A stretch of DNA of 51,247 nt from contig JANXAL010000063.1 of assembly GCA_025062325.1 (NCBI GenBank), positions 1 through 51,247 of the forward strand, given 5' to 3'. The first letter of the stretch is position 1; every line of letters begins with the position of its first letter. The translations under genes were made by a program, and so were the position numbers. Positions 1 to 8,211 of the stretch are shown here, in pieces. Source of the DNA: Roseiflexus sp. (lineage in GTDB: Bacteria > Chloroflexota > Chloroflexia > Chloroflexales > Roseiflexaceae). The notes beneath the pieces were generated by a model. It was not told the origin of the DNA. It worked only from the letters and a program-made list of their open reading frames with translations, and did not search any database.

Positions 1-209
1 ACGCCGCGGTAGGTGACGGCAGTATTCTTCGCCATGATTGTGATGCCGCGTTCGCGCTCGAGGTCATTTGAGTCCAGCACACGCTCGGCAACCAATTGAT
101 TGTCGCGGAAAATGCGCCCCTGGCGCAGCAACCCGTCGACCAGCGTCGTTTTGCCGTGGTCAACGTGGGCAATAATTGCAATGTTGCGAATGTCGTTCCG
201 TCGGATCAT
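1..209 (-). CDS. typA: TypA/BipA-type translational GTPase, 5' end only
   Basis: The reverse strand from 209 to the window edge encodes the first 69 residues of a translational GTPase. It starts [20 protein letters not shown], which holds the G1 loop (AHVDHGKTT), and continues to the switch I region ending LERERGITI and then MAKNTAV. The MAKN after GITI is typical of TypA/BipA, whereas EF-G and LepA differ there. TypA is a ribosome-associated GTPase needed for growth under cold or other stress. The ATG at 209 is the most likely start; an in-frame GTG lies nine bases upstream at 218. The rest of the gene is beyond the window. It is divergent from the regulator at 709. Confidence 0.85.
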   Translation of the reverse strand, partial: MIRRNDIRNIAIIAHVDHGKTTLVDGLLRQGRIFRDNQLVAERVLDSNDLERERGITIMAKNTAVTYRG

Positions 210-299
210 CTCATTCACCCACAAAATGCCCCAGCCGGTGTGGCCGGGGCGAGACATGCGCTGCAACAAGTTTTCGCCTGACAACATTTCTCAGAGCGG

Positions 300-370
300 A
301 AGATGCAAAGACGCGAAGGCGCAGGGTCTCGCAGTCACTGCTATCCGCCTTTGCGTCGGCCTTTCCGGGA
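300..370. repeat. dispersed intergenic repeat, GACGC/GGCGC family (copy 1)
   Basis: The stretch has the pattern GCAAAGACGCGAAGGCGCAG followed about 30 bases later by its rough complement CGCCTTTGCGTC. Related sequences lie at 11756-11838, 21866-21922 and 28447-28506, all between genes. The rest of 210-587 shows no convincing gene; 470-510 has an imperfect copy of a second short repeat built on CGGATT. Confidence 0.5.
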
Positions 371-587
371 ACCCTTCCAGCGGTCGCTCTTCTCCTGGAA
401 TGTCAGTGTACCACAGAACCGGGAGCGCGTCCACGAAGCCGATGCGTGCGGAGCCGTGAACGATGATCGCACACGGATGTTCCCGGATTAAGGCGGATTT
501 GCACAGATCGGTTGTCTTCCATTACACACGGTATGCATCCGTGTTCCCTTCGTCGGGCTCAGATCCACACAGGGATTGATCGTCGCC

Positions 588-616
588 TTGCGCTACAACT
601 GGCAGTACGTTATACT
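588..616 (+). promoter_or_regulatory. candidate sigma-70-type promoter of the SARP regulator
   Basis: TTGCGC (588-593) and TATACT (611-616) are separated by 17 bp. A second TATACT at 667-672 lies nearer the gene but has no good -35 box. Either could start transcription of the regulator at 709. Confidence 0.4.
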
Positions 617-708
617 CACCCCGGACCCCGCATCGGTCACTCCGTGCAGATGCACTGCTGGCGTGGTATACTCATAATGCACTGCATCATGGCGCTAAGG
701 GCGGAGTC

Positions 709-3700
709 ATGGAGGAAGCGCTCAGGATTGCACTGTTCGGCACACTGACTGTCCAGGTCAATGGTCGCCCATTGCCAGACTCTGCCTGGCGTTCCCGGCA
801 GGAGCGTCGTCTGCTTGCCCTCCTTATCGCTGCGCGGGGGCGAGTCATCGCTGCCGACCGTTTATGTGAGTGGTTGTGGCCCGGCTCTGACAGCGCCGGT
901 GCAGCGGTGAACCTGCGCAGCGCCATCAGCAGCCTACGTCGTGTCCTCGAGCCGGAGGCTGATCGCGCCTCACGCCGCTATATTCTGACCCGACCTGGCG
1001 GATATGCCTGGAACGTAGAGAGCGGCGCGCGGATCGATGTTGAAGAGTTTCTTGCGCTAACCGAACCGGTTCCAACTGATGACATCGTTACCCCAAGGCG
1101 CGAATTGGAACGTCTGGAACGCGCCGTTGCCCTCTACCGCGGCGACTTTCTTGAGGACGAGCAGGAACTTGCGTGGATTGTCCTGGAGCGTGAGCGGTTG
1201 CGTGCGCGCTATCTCACTGCATTGCGGCGACTGGCCGAAATCAAGCTCGAGCGCGGCGATCCGACGGCAGCGACGGCGCTTGCTGAGCGCGGCATCGCCA
1301 TCGCGCCGCTCTCGGAGCCCCTCTGGCGGGTGTTAATGCTGGCGCAGGCGCGCGCGGGCGACACGGCAGGCGCCCTTCAGAGTTACGAACGATACCGGCA
1401 TCTTCTGGATCACGAGTTGGGCGCCGCACCGTCCTCTCAGACACAAGCGCTCCATACGGCAATTTTGCGTGGCGATTTCAGTAGCGGACTGCATGGCGCT
1501 AGGGCGCCAGAGTACGAGGGTCAGGACAGGCCGTTGCGCATGTCCGAAGCGCGCAGTACAACCGTTCCCGTTCGAGCAGTGCGCCCGCTCCGGTCGGCGC
1601 TGCCGATAGTCGGACGGCAGGAGGAGTTGGCCTCACTCCGGCGCTGGCTTGCTGATCTCGATCAACGTCGCGGCGGGATTGTTACGATTGTCGGCGAGGC
1701 GGGAATCGGGAAGACGCGCCTGCTGGCGGAAACGCTGCGCATCGCTGCCGACCGTGGCGCGATAACGCTTGAACTGCGCGCAATGCCATTGGAACAGGGA
1801 TTGCCCTTTGCAGCGATCAGCGAGACGTTGCGTTCGCTGGTGCGCAATGCACCGGAGCAGCGGCTGCGCCAGTTGCCGCAGTTTGCGCTGGCGCAGATTG
1901 CCGATCTTTTTCCTGCGCTGCGCGAACGATTGCCCGACCTGCCGGAGTTGCCGGATGTGCCGCCGGACGAGCGGCGCAACCGGCAGATCGATGGGTTGTG
2001 CGAACTGGCGCTCTCGCTGGCGCGCGCATTACCATTGGTGATCGCGCTCGATGACGCACAGTGGGCGGACGAGGCCACGCTGGCGACCATTGGGCGTCTC
2101 GCGCGTCAGGCGCCGCGGCAGGCGATCCTGATCATTCTGGCATACCGATCTGACGAATTGAGCGACAATCCAGCGCTCCACAGCCTGCTCCGCACCCTTG
2201 GGCGCGACATGCTGTTGCGTCCGCTGGTGCTCAGTCGTCTTGACTCATTGGCAGTAGCGGAACTCCTCGCCGGGTTGGCGGGAGTCGAGAGGGGACGGGT
2301 TGCGCACCTGGCGCCCCGACTGGCAAGCAGCACTGGTGGTAATCCTCTGGCGCTTGTGGTAACTGTGCAGGCGCTGCTCGAGAGTCGCGGCGCAACGTCG
2401 CTTGCTGCGCTGTTGCCCGATCTCGAGGCTGGCGCACCATTCCCCGATCCGACCGAAGCGCCGCAGATGCGCGAACTGGTGCGCGCGCGACTCGACCGTC
2501 TGCCGTCAACCGCGCGCGATCTGGCAGAACATCTGGCTTTGATCAATCGTCCAGTATCGCTTGACCTGATTGAACGACTTGGCGGCGCATCCGCTCTGGA
2601 AGCAGCACAGATGCTGCTCGAACGTCAAATCCTGGTTGAGGACGATGATGCGCACCTTTCGTTTAATCACGATTTAGTACGTTCAATCACAGCAGCAACT
2701 CTCTCGTCGCCGCGCCGTCGCCTGCTCCACTATCGGATTGGTGAAGCGATGGCGGCGCTGGAAGGGCACATACCGGAGCGCGCTGCTGAGATTGCCTTTC
2801 ACTTTCGTCAGGCGGGTCGCACTGCCGACCGCGAAACGTTGCGGTATGCGACTGATGCAGGCGACTATGCGCGTCGCGCGTTCGGGTATCGCAATGCGCT
2901 GCAGCACTACGATGCAGCCATCGAGGCGGGCGAACGTCTCGGCGATGATGCTCCCATCGAGGTGATGCAGCGCGCCTTTGCCGGGCGGTTGCTGACGTGT
3001 GAGACACTGCTGGACTGGAACGGGTTGGAAGAAACATCGGCGCGCTATCAGCGCTGGGCGGCGCGGCGCGGTGTGACGCCGCCGACGCTTGTCGCGCCGC
3101 GTCGGTTGGTGCTCCTGCGTGCACTTATGGGCGATCTGGCGGGCGCTGCGGCAATCAGCGCTGCGCACGCGCCACGCACGCAGAAGGACGGTTGTGTTGA
3201 ACCGCTTCCTGCGATCGCTGACATGCTCCGACGCACGGCATTGATCCTTCAACCTGATACGCTTTCTGCTTCCGGGCGCTCACGCGTGTTCCGGCGCGAG
3301 CGTCGCGGCGAGGATAATGATCCGCCGTCCCTCGATGAGGATGCTGTTTCACGTGAAACACGCGGACAGGACGGCCAAAGCGATGAGTTGCCTTACGCAA
3401 GAGATGCTGACGCAGCGTGGCAAGCATTCCCGTCGTTTGCTATGGCCAACGCTGTTCCAGGCAATCCGGCAGAGGAATTGCCAGAACTGCTTGGACCAGA
3501 CGAAGCTGCTGCAGCGCTGTTCCAGATCGGATGGGCAGCGCTAATGCAAGGATTGCTGCACAGTGCACGACCGTGCCTGCTCCGATCGTATGCGCTGGCG
3601 GTCGAAACTGGTCAGGCGCCGGCGGCTGTGGTGTCAGCGCTGCAACTGGCGCACCTGAACGCGCTCGCTGGCAAGCTCGACGAGACAACGATCTGGCTGG

Positions 3701-4284
3701 AACGCAGCCTGGAGACCGCTGCACGTGCATCTGAAGCGGCTTGGGCATCGATCTGGCCTCGCATTCACCAGGGTTTCCTTTGGCTGCTCGACGATCGCCT
3801 GGCGCAGGCGGAACAGCGCTTTGTCGAGATGGCGGCGCGTCTCGCCGGCGCGCCTGCGTTTCAGTCACACCGCGCTAGCATTGCAGTAGGTATGGGTATG
3901 ATTGCTCTGGCGCGGGGCGACCTGGCAGGCGCCGACGTCCATTTTCACGAAGCGCTGCGCGTGCCGCACCAGTTGTACGGTTTTATTTACGTCAGCGCGC
4001 ATCATGGCATAGCGCGCCTTGCAGCGCTACGCGACGACCTGCCGCGCGCACGCGCAGTGTTGCTGCACGCGCTGCGCTACAGCGCACAACGGGCGCTGCT
4101 GCCAGAGTATGTCCGCACTGTCATCGAGGTCGCGCGCATCGAGCGCGACTTTGGGGATCCCGCTCCGGTTATTTCTCATTTGCGCGTTGCTGCCCGCCTT
4201 GCGCGTGATGCCGGGCTTGCGCCGCTTGCGTCAGCCGCCTCTGCTCTGTCTACCCGTCTTGAGGAGAGTCGCCGTGTCCCTTGA
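709..4284 (+). CDS. SARP/BTAD-type transcriptional regulator with AAA ATPase and C-terminal TPR-like region
   Basis: This is a 1191-aa regulator. Residues about 1-95 form a winged-helix OmpR-like DNA-binding domain (LFGTLTVQVNGRPL, with YILTRPGGYAWN as the wing). Residues about 110-250 are a bacterial transcriptional activator (BTAD) helical domain. Residues about 300-650 are a STAND-like ATPase with Walker A GEAGIGKT and Walker B LVIALDDAQWAD. The remaining half is alpha-helical and resembles degenerate TPRs, as in MalT/LuxR-type sensors. Such proteins bind a ligand or partner through the C-terminal half and activate transcription after ATP-dependent assembly; the ligand is unknown here. A GGCGGAG box precedes the ATG at 709. 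The hydrolase gene at 4274 overlaps its 3' end by 11 bp, so the two are probably co-translated. A perfect parS palindrome lies inside the reading frame at 3345-3360, in a low-conservation linker. Confidence 0.88.
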   Translation: MEEALRIALFGTLTVQVNGRPLPDSAWRSRQERRLLALLIAARGRVIAADRLCEWLWPGSDSAGAAVNLRSAISSLRRVLEPEADRASRRYILTRPGGYAWNVESGARIDVEEFLALTEPVPTDDIVTPRRELERLERAVALYRGDFLEDEQELAWIVLERERLRARYLTALRRLAEIKLERGDPTAATALAERGIAIAPLSEPLWRVLMLAQARAGDTAGALQSYERYRHLLDHELGAAPSSQTQALHTAILRGDFSSGLHGARAPEYEGQDRPLRMSEARSTTVPVRAVRPLRSALPIVGRQEELASLRRWLADLDQRRGGIVTIVGEAGIGKTRLLAETLRIAADRGAITLELRAMPLEQGLPFAAISETLRSLVRNAPEQRLRQLPQFALAQIADLFPALRERLPDLPELPDVPPDERRNRQIDGLCELALSLARALPLVIALDDAQWADEATLATIGRLARQAPRQAILIILAYRSDELSDNPALHSLLRTLGRDMLLRPLVLSRLDSLAVAELLAGLAGVERGRVAHLAPRLASSTGGNPLALVVTVQALLESRGATSLAALLPDLEAGAPFPDPTEAPQMRELVRARLDRLPSTARDLAEHLALINRPVSLDLIERLGGASALEAAQMLLERQILVEDDDAHLSFNHDLVRSITAATLSSPRRRLLHYRIGEAMAALEGHIPERAAEIAFHFRQAGRTADRETLRYATDAGDYARRAFGYRNALQHYDAAIEAGERLGDDAPIEVMQRAFAGRLLTCETLLDWNGLEETSARYQRWAARRGVTPPTLVAPRRLVLLRALMGDLAGAAAISAAHAPRTQKDGCVEPLPAIADMLRRTALILQPDTLSASGRSRVFRRERRGEDNDPPSLDEDAVSRETRGQDGQSDELPYARDADAAWQAFPSFAMANAVPGNPAEELPELLGPDEAAAALFQIGWAALMQGLLHSARPCLLRSYALAVETGQAPAAVVSALQLAHLNALAGKLDETTIWLERSLETAARASEAAWASIWPRIHQGFLWLLDDRLAQAEQRFVEMAARLAGAPAFQSHRASIAVGMGMIALARGDLAGADVHFHEALRVPHQLYGFIYVSAHHGIARLAALRDDLPRARAVLLHALRYSAQRALLPEYVRTVIEVARIERDFGDPAPVISHLRVAARLARDAGLAPLASAASALSTRLEESRRVP
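3345..3360. promoter_or_regulatory. parS: parS-type ParB binding site, intragenic
   Basis: The 16-mer TGTTTCACGTGAAACA is a perfect palindrome and matches exactly the parS consensus known from Bacillus and many other bacteria. It lies in the coding sequence of the SARP regulator, where it is read as AVSRET. An identical 16-mer occurs at 28962-28977. ParB spreads from such sites, loads SMC and segregates the origin region. The match is seen; the function is inferred, since no parAB genes are in the window. Confidence 0.8.
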
Positions 4285-5284
4285 ACCGATCACTCGCTAT
4301 GATGCGCCTGGCGGCGTTCGCATCTACCGCATGCCGCTGCGCGTTTTTCCTGGAATGACGGCTAACGTCTATCTTGTCATCGCAGGCGACTATACCGCGC
4401 TCATTGATGCTGGCAGCGGTCTCGGAGAGAGCGACGCCGATCTCCGCGCCGCCTTCGCCCTGCTGCGCTCCGACTGGAACGAACGCCTAACCTGGACTGA
4501 TCTGCGACGCATTATCATCACCCATGCACACATCGACCACTATGGCGGATTGACGGCATTGCGCACCTTGACCGATGCGCCGATCGCAGTGCACGAACTT
4601 GACCGGCGAGTGCTGACCCATCACGACGAGCGATTGGTCCTGGCGCGTCGCGCTCTCTCGGTATTCCTCCGACGTGCGGGCGTGTCGCCAGCAAAGCACG
4701 CGATGCTCATCCAGATGTACGGTTGGAGCAAAAATCTGTTCCGATCAGTTGATGTCGCAACAACCTTTCGCGAGGGGGACGTGATCGACGACCTCTTCCG
4801 CGTGTATCACGCCCCTGGTCACTGTCCGGGACAGGTCTGCCTGCAGGTTGGCGATATTCTGTTCAGTGCTGATCATGTGTTGCCGCAAACGTCGATCTTC
4901 CTGCCGCCGGAGAGCATCACGCTCTCTACCGGTCTCGATCATTATCTGAGGGCGTTGCGCGCCATCGATGCGGTATCAGGCATTCGCCTAGCGCTCGGCG
5001 GACATGGCGCTCCAATCGATGATCTGCACGGTTGGATAGAGCGGATTATCAGCGCTCAAGAGCAGCGCCTTGATCAGGTGCGCGCTCTGTGCAGCGAACC
5101 GCGGACCATTGCCGAGTTGACCGCAGCGCTTTACCCCGGCGCCACTGGTTATGAAGAATTGCTGGCGCTGCAGAAAGCTGGCGCATACGTTGAGTATCTC
5201 GACATGCGCGGTGAACTGACCATTGCCAATCTTGCCGATATCGACGTGGACGAGGGCGCTGCGCCGCGCTATTGGCGAGGATGA
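4274..5284 (+). CDS. metallo-beta-lactamase-fold hydrolase
   Basis: The 336-aa product has the MBL-fold zinc motif THAHIDHYGG, the later histidine in HAPGHCPGQ, the aspartate in LFSADHVLP and a final GGHGAPI. A C-terminal helical region (from about residue 255) resembles the winged-helix tail of RNase Z/glyoxalase-II-like family members. The open frame extends upstream into the regulator gene, but the GTG at 4274 has a GAGGAGAG box just before it and begins a normal MBL N-terminus, so I use that start. It overlaps the regulator by 11 bp. The substrate cannot be predicted; thioester or lactone hydrolysis is common in this subgroup. Confidence 0.85.
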   Translation: MSLEPITRYDAPGGVRIYRMPLRVFPGMTANVYLVIAGDYTALIDAGSGLGESDADLRAAFALLRSDWNERLTWTDLRRIIITHAHIDHYGGLTALRTLTDAPIAVHELDRRVLTHHDERLVLARRALSVFLRRAGVSPAKHAMLIQMYGWSKNLFRSVDVATTFREGDVIDDLFRVYHAPGHCPGQVCLQVGDILFSADHVLPQTSIFLPPESITLSTGLDHYLRALRAIDAVSGIRLALGGHGAPIDDLHGWIERIISAQEQRLDQVRALCSEPRTIAELTAALYPGATGYEELLALQKAGAYVEYLDMRGELTIANLADIDVDEGAAPRYWRG

Positions 5285-5317
5285 GGGGCGTCGCACAGTG
5301 AAGACCTGAACCTGAAT

Positions 5318-5367
5318 CCTTGAGTCCTGTCTCCTGTCTGGTTCTTGGTTCTCAGTTCTTGGTTTTC
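5318..5367. repeat. low-complexity intergenic repeat (GGTTCTTGGTTCTCAG family)
   Basis: TCCTGTCTGGTTCTTGGTTC and neighbouring copies form a short T/G-rich repeat. Similar strings occur at 13250-13285, 26608-26640 and 47772-47800, always between genes. A TAGAAT -10-like box follows at 5387-5392, upstream of the kinase start. Confidence 0.45.
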
Positions 5368-5423
5368 CTCACCCCTCAGCATAGCGTAGAATGAGCGCGG
5401 AGCGTCGCGCAAAGGAGATGTGC

Positions 5424-7091
5424 ATGCTAGCGCCCGATACACTTGTCCACAACCGATACCGCATTGTGCGCACGATTGGCAAAGGAGGCATGGGCGCCGT
5501 TTATGAGGCGTTCGACCTACGTTTGCAAAGCCCGGTTGCGCTCAAGCAGATGATTGTCGAGGGCGAGCAGTTAAGCCGCGCGTTTGCGCATGAGGCGCGG
5601 TTGCTCGCTTCGCTGCGCCATCAGGCGTTGCCGCGCGTTATTGACTACTTTGTTGATGATCAGGGTCAGTTCCTGGTCATGGAATTCATCCCTGGCGATG
5701 ACCTGGCAACGCTGCTGCAGAAACGCGGCGCGCCTTTCCTCGTCGATCAAGTGTTGTCATGGGCTGACATGCTGCTCGATGCGCTCAGCTATCTCCATTC
5801 GCAGCAACCGCCCGTCGTTCATCGTGACATTAAGCCGCAGAATATGAAGTTGACCCCGCGCGGTGAGGTCATTCTGCTCGATTTTGGTCTGGCGAAAGGC
5901 GCTACGACAGCGCAGACCCGCTCGATGATCGGCAGCGTCTTCGGCTATACGCCACAGTATGCGCCGCTTGAGCAGATCAAGGGGTCCGGCACCGAGCCGC
6001 GCAGCGACATCTATGCGCTGAGGGCGACGCTCTACAACCTCATGACAGGCGCGCCGCCGCCTGATGCGTTGACTCGCGCCGCTGCGACGATTGCGCATGA
6101 ACCCGATCCGCTCAAACCGGCTCACCAGTTGAACCCTGCCGTACCTGAAGAAATCAGCGCGATCCTGAGCCAGGCGCTGGCTCTTGATCCAGCGGCGCGT
6201 TTCGCTAGCGCCGAGGCTATGCGCCGCGCGTTACGCACGGTGCGTGGTCTGTCTGAACCACTGCCTGCGGTTGATCCAAACATCGCTGTCGGACGGCGGA
6301 CAACTGCAGTTGATCCGCGCCCCGCGTCGCCGTCATCTGTCAGACAGGCGACTATGCCCGCTGGCGCGATCCGCGACGATGCGCGACTGCCCGCGCTTTC
6401 GTCTCCGTCGACTGCACCAGCGCAACGGCGCGGTCTTAGGGTCTCCGGCACGCTCGGAGTTATCACCCTGGCCATTGCCATTGTCGCAATCATTGGCGTC
6501 GTCTATGTCGTGCGCCAGATCGGGCCAGGCATCCAGCAAGGGATCGGTCAGGCGATGGAGCAGGTGACATCCGTGACGCCGACGGTTGTTGCTGCCCAGC
6601 AGACGCCGGGAGCGATTTCAACACAGACGGCGGCTGTTAAGGAGCAGGCGACCGCACTCGCCCCAACGCGCGAAGCTTCGCAGCGAACGATCGTTGCCGC
6701 GACGACGACTGTCGTAGAAGAAGCGCCGCTTCTGCCGGGAGAAGGGCGACCGAATACCGTCGTCCCTTACAGGCTGAATGAGGTTATCAGCGGCGAACTC
6801 CCATCTCCTGATGTCCGCGTCGGGTATGAGTTCGTCATCGATACGCCGCAGCAGATCGTCATCGAAACCCGAAAGTACGCTCGTGGGATGGAGCAGGTCA
6901 ACGTCATGCTGATAGGTCCCGCAGGCGGGCAGTTGCTCAACACCTGTCTGGGATGCGGCCATCCCGGTCTCCAGTCGCTCAGTCGCCCCGGCAAGTACAT
7001 GCTCGTACTCAGCGGAGCGCCGAATGCAGGCACCGGCGCGTTCGAGATGCAGACCTGTGCCGCCGCCGCAGCGCTTTGCGATAACGCTTGA
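5424..7091 (+). CDS. membrane-anchored PknB-type Ser/Thr protein kinase, C-terminal region frameshifted
   Basis: This Hanks-type kinase has the glycine loop GKGGMGAVYEA, the lysine in VALKQM, the catalytic loop HRDIKPQNMKL and DFGLAKG, in roughly residues 12-270. A proline- and serine-rich linker follows, then one membrane segment (ITLAIAIVAIIGVVYVV, about residue 345) and an extracellular beta-rich domain with a CLGCGHPG motif. The frame stops at 7091. A second and third copy of the same domain continue in the +1 frame (next entry), so the gene appears broken near 7056. The conserved subdomain IX motif reads DIYALRATLY where DIYALGATLY is usual. I chose ATG 5424 because AAAGGAG ends six bases before it; ATG 5391 is in frame but has no such box. 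It probably senses an envelope signal and phosphorylates cytoplasmic targets. Confidence 0.88.
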   Translation: MLAPDTLVHNRYRIVRTIGKGGMGAVYEAFDLRLQSPVALKQMIVEGEQLSRAFAHEARLLASLRHQALPRVIDYFVDDQGQFLVMEFIPGDDLATLLQKRGAPFLVDQVLSWADMLLDALSYLHSQQPPVVHRDIKPQNMKLTPRGEVILLDFGLAKGATTAQTRSMIGSVFGYTPQYAPLEQIKGSGTEPRSDIYALRATLYNLMTGAPPPDALTRAAATIAHEPDPLKPAHQLNPAVPEEISAILSQALALDPAARFASAEAMRRALRTVRGLSEPLPAVDPNIAVGRRTTAVDPRPASPSSVRQATMPAGAIRDDARLPALSSPSTAPAQRRGLRVSGTLGVITLAIAIVAIIGVVYVVRQIGPGIQQGIGQAMEQVTSVTPTVVAAQQTPGAISTQTAAVKEQATALAPTREASQRTIVAATTTVVEEAPLLPGEGRPNTVVPYRLNEVISGELPSPDVRVGYEFVIDTPQQIVIETRKYARGMEQVNVMLIGPAGGQLLNTCLGCGHPGLQSLSRPGKYMLVLSGAPNAGTGAFEMQTCAAAAALCDNA

Positions 7092-7875
7092 CGCTGGCAT
7101 TGGCGCCGGTCGCCCGAATGCTGACGCTGGGCGGATCGTCTCACCCGGCGCGCACCAGGAGTATATTTTCGAGGGACGCCCTGGTCAGACGATCTTTGTT
7201 GTTATCCGGCGCTACGACCAGGCGCTCAACCAGGTGCGTCTCAGACTGATCGACGCGGTTGGCAGCGAGGTGTTCGCCACCCGTCTGGGGTGCGGCAATC
7301 CAGGCGCGCGCACACTGCTGCGTCAGGAGCAGTACGTCCTGGTCGTCGGCAGCGACCGGGAGCCAGCGACGGGCGCCTATGAACTGGGCGTGTATAACGT
7401 GCCGCCGCCGCGTGAGTTCACTATCGACATCAACACTGTGATCGTCGGTGACCAGCCAGCGCCTGGCGCGGGACGCATAGAAACCCCCGGCGCCAAAAAT
7501 ATCTATCTGTTTGAAGCGCAGGCTGGCCAGCGAATTGTCATAACAATAGCAAACTATGATCGGACGGTGTCACTGGTGTCTCTCACGCTGCGCGCTCCTT
7601 CCGGTGCGGAAGTGTTCGCCACCTGTCTGGGATGCGGCAATCCTGGTGAGAAAACCCTTCCTGAAACCGGCGTCTATCGCCTGATCGTCGGCAGCGACCG
7701 ACACGGGGGCGTCGGAACGTTTGAATTGGGCATTGTGCCAGCAACGGAAATCGCTGCTCGAGGGACGCGCCGATACCGGCGCGTAGCACGTGTACCCTGC
7801 CGGTACGTGCCAGCAACGGAAATCGCTGCTCGAGGGGCGCGCCAGAGGCACTCCTGTGGAACCTCACAAGTGTAG
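7024..7875 (+). CDS. detached C-terminal repeats of the upstream Ser/Thr kinase
   Basis: This frame encodes two more copies (about 115 aa each) of the extracellular domain at the end of the kinase. Each has the pattern GRI.(S/T)PGA...Y.FE...GQ, then (R/C)LGCGNPG, then Y.L(V/I)VGSDR. In register, VPPPQRFAITLD follows directly on the kinase sequence GAFEMQ, so a one-base insertion or two-base deletion near 7056 separates them. The domain resembles bacterial pre-peptidase C-terminal (PPC) beta-sandwiches. The last 50 residues come from repeat DNA: VPATEIAARG appears twice, 70 bp apart. The ATG at 7024 is only the first Met in this frame and is unlikely to be a real start. It could be expressed only if the shift is programmed or a sequencing error. 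Confidence 0.6.
   Translation: MQAPARSRCRPVPPPQRFAITLDAGIGAGRPNADAGRIVSPGAHQEYIFEGRPGQTIFVVIRRYDQALNQVRLRLIDAVGSEVFATRLGCGNPGARTLLRQEQYVLVVGSDREPATGAYELGVYNVPPPREFTIDINTVIVGDQPAPGAGRIETPGAKNIYLFEAQAGQRIVITIANYDRTVSLVSLTLRAPSGAEVFATCLGCGNPGEKTLPETGVYRLIVGSDRHGGVGTFELGIVPATEIAARGTRRYRRVARVPCRYVPATEIAARGARQRHSCGTSQV
7738..7840. repeat. 27-bp direct repeat at the 3' end of the kinase gene
   Basis: GCCAGCAACGGAAATCGCTG and the bases after it occur at about 7737 and again at about 7807, with GATACCGGCGCG and ACCCTGCCGGTAC palindromic bits between. The repeat is read in frame as VPATEIAARG. Confidence 0.6.
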
Positions 7876-7980
7876 ATTTCTTGGCAAGCCCTTCCGTTGC
7901 ATCGCCTGTTTGGAGCGTTAGGAAGCGTAAACTCCCCCTTCTCCCCTTGTGGGAGAAGGGGGAAGGGGGGACGAGGGGAA
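7872..7980. repeat. dispersed repeat R1 with C/G-rich hairpin (copy A)
   Basis: The element starts GGCAAGCCCTTCCGTTGCAT, continues with a GAGCGT.AGGA..CGTAAACTC core and ends in a perfect 12-bp hairpin, CCCCCTTCTCCC (7934-7945) with GGGAGAAGGGGG (7951-7962). Other copies are at 47608, 49121, 49384 and 51171. Read backwards it gives the pseudo-peptide LTLKTGDATEGLA, so automatic gene callers may place false starts in it. Confidence 0.75.
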
Positions 7981-8085
7981 CAAGGGCGTCGGGACGCGGC
8001 ACATCCGCTCTGCATGCCAGAAAGCCGACACTTGAGAGCTGTGGAACCCGTGCGTTCGCCGTGTAACGTTCCTGTGGAACGCGGC

Positions 8086-8151
8086 GTAGGCGCGCTGAAG
8101 GTGCGCTCCTACAGGGGACGTGGCGTAGGCGCGCCAGCGGCGCGCCCCTAC
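8086..8151. repeat. tandem pair of GTAGG...CCTAC palindromic hairpins
   Basis: Two 27-nt imperfect palindromes, 8086-8112 and 8125-8151, each run from GTAGGCGCGC to a complementary end in CCTAC. They are 39 bp apart. They look like REP-type extragenic palindromes and sit between the convergent kinase and helicase genes, where they could also end transcription. Confidence 0.6.
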
Positions 8152-8211
8152 AACTTCTCTCACCTCGCTTTATCTTCCCTCCCTTGACCTTCGCGCCTTT
8201 CCTCAGCCCGC

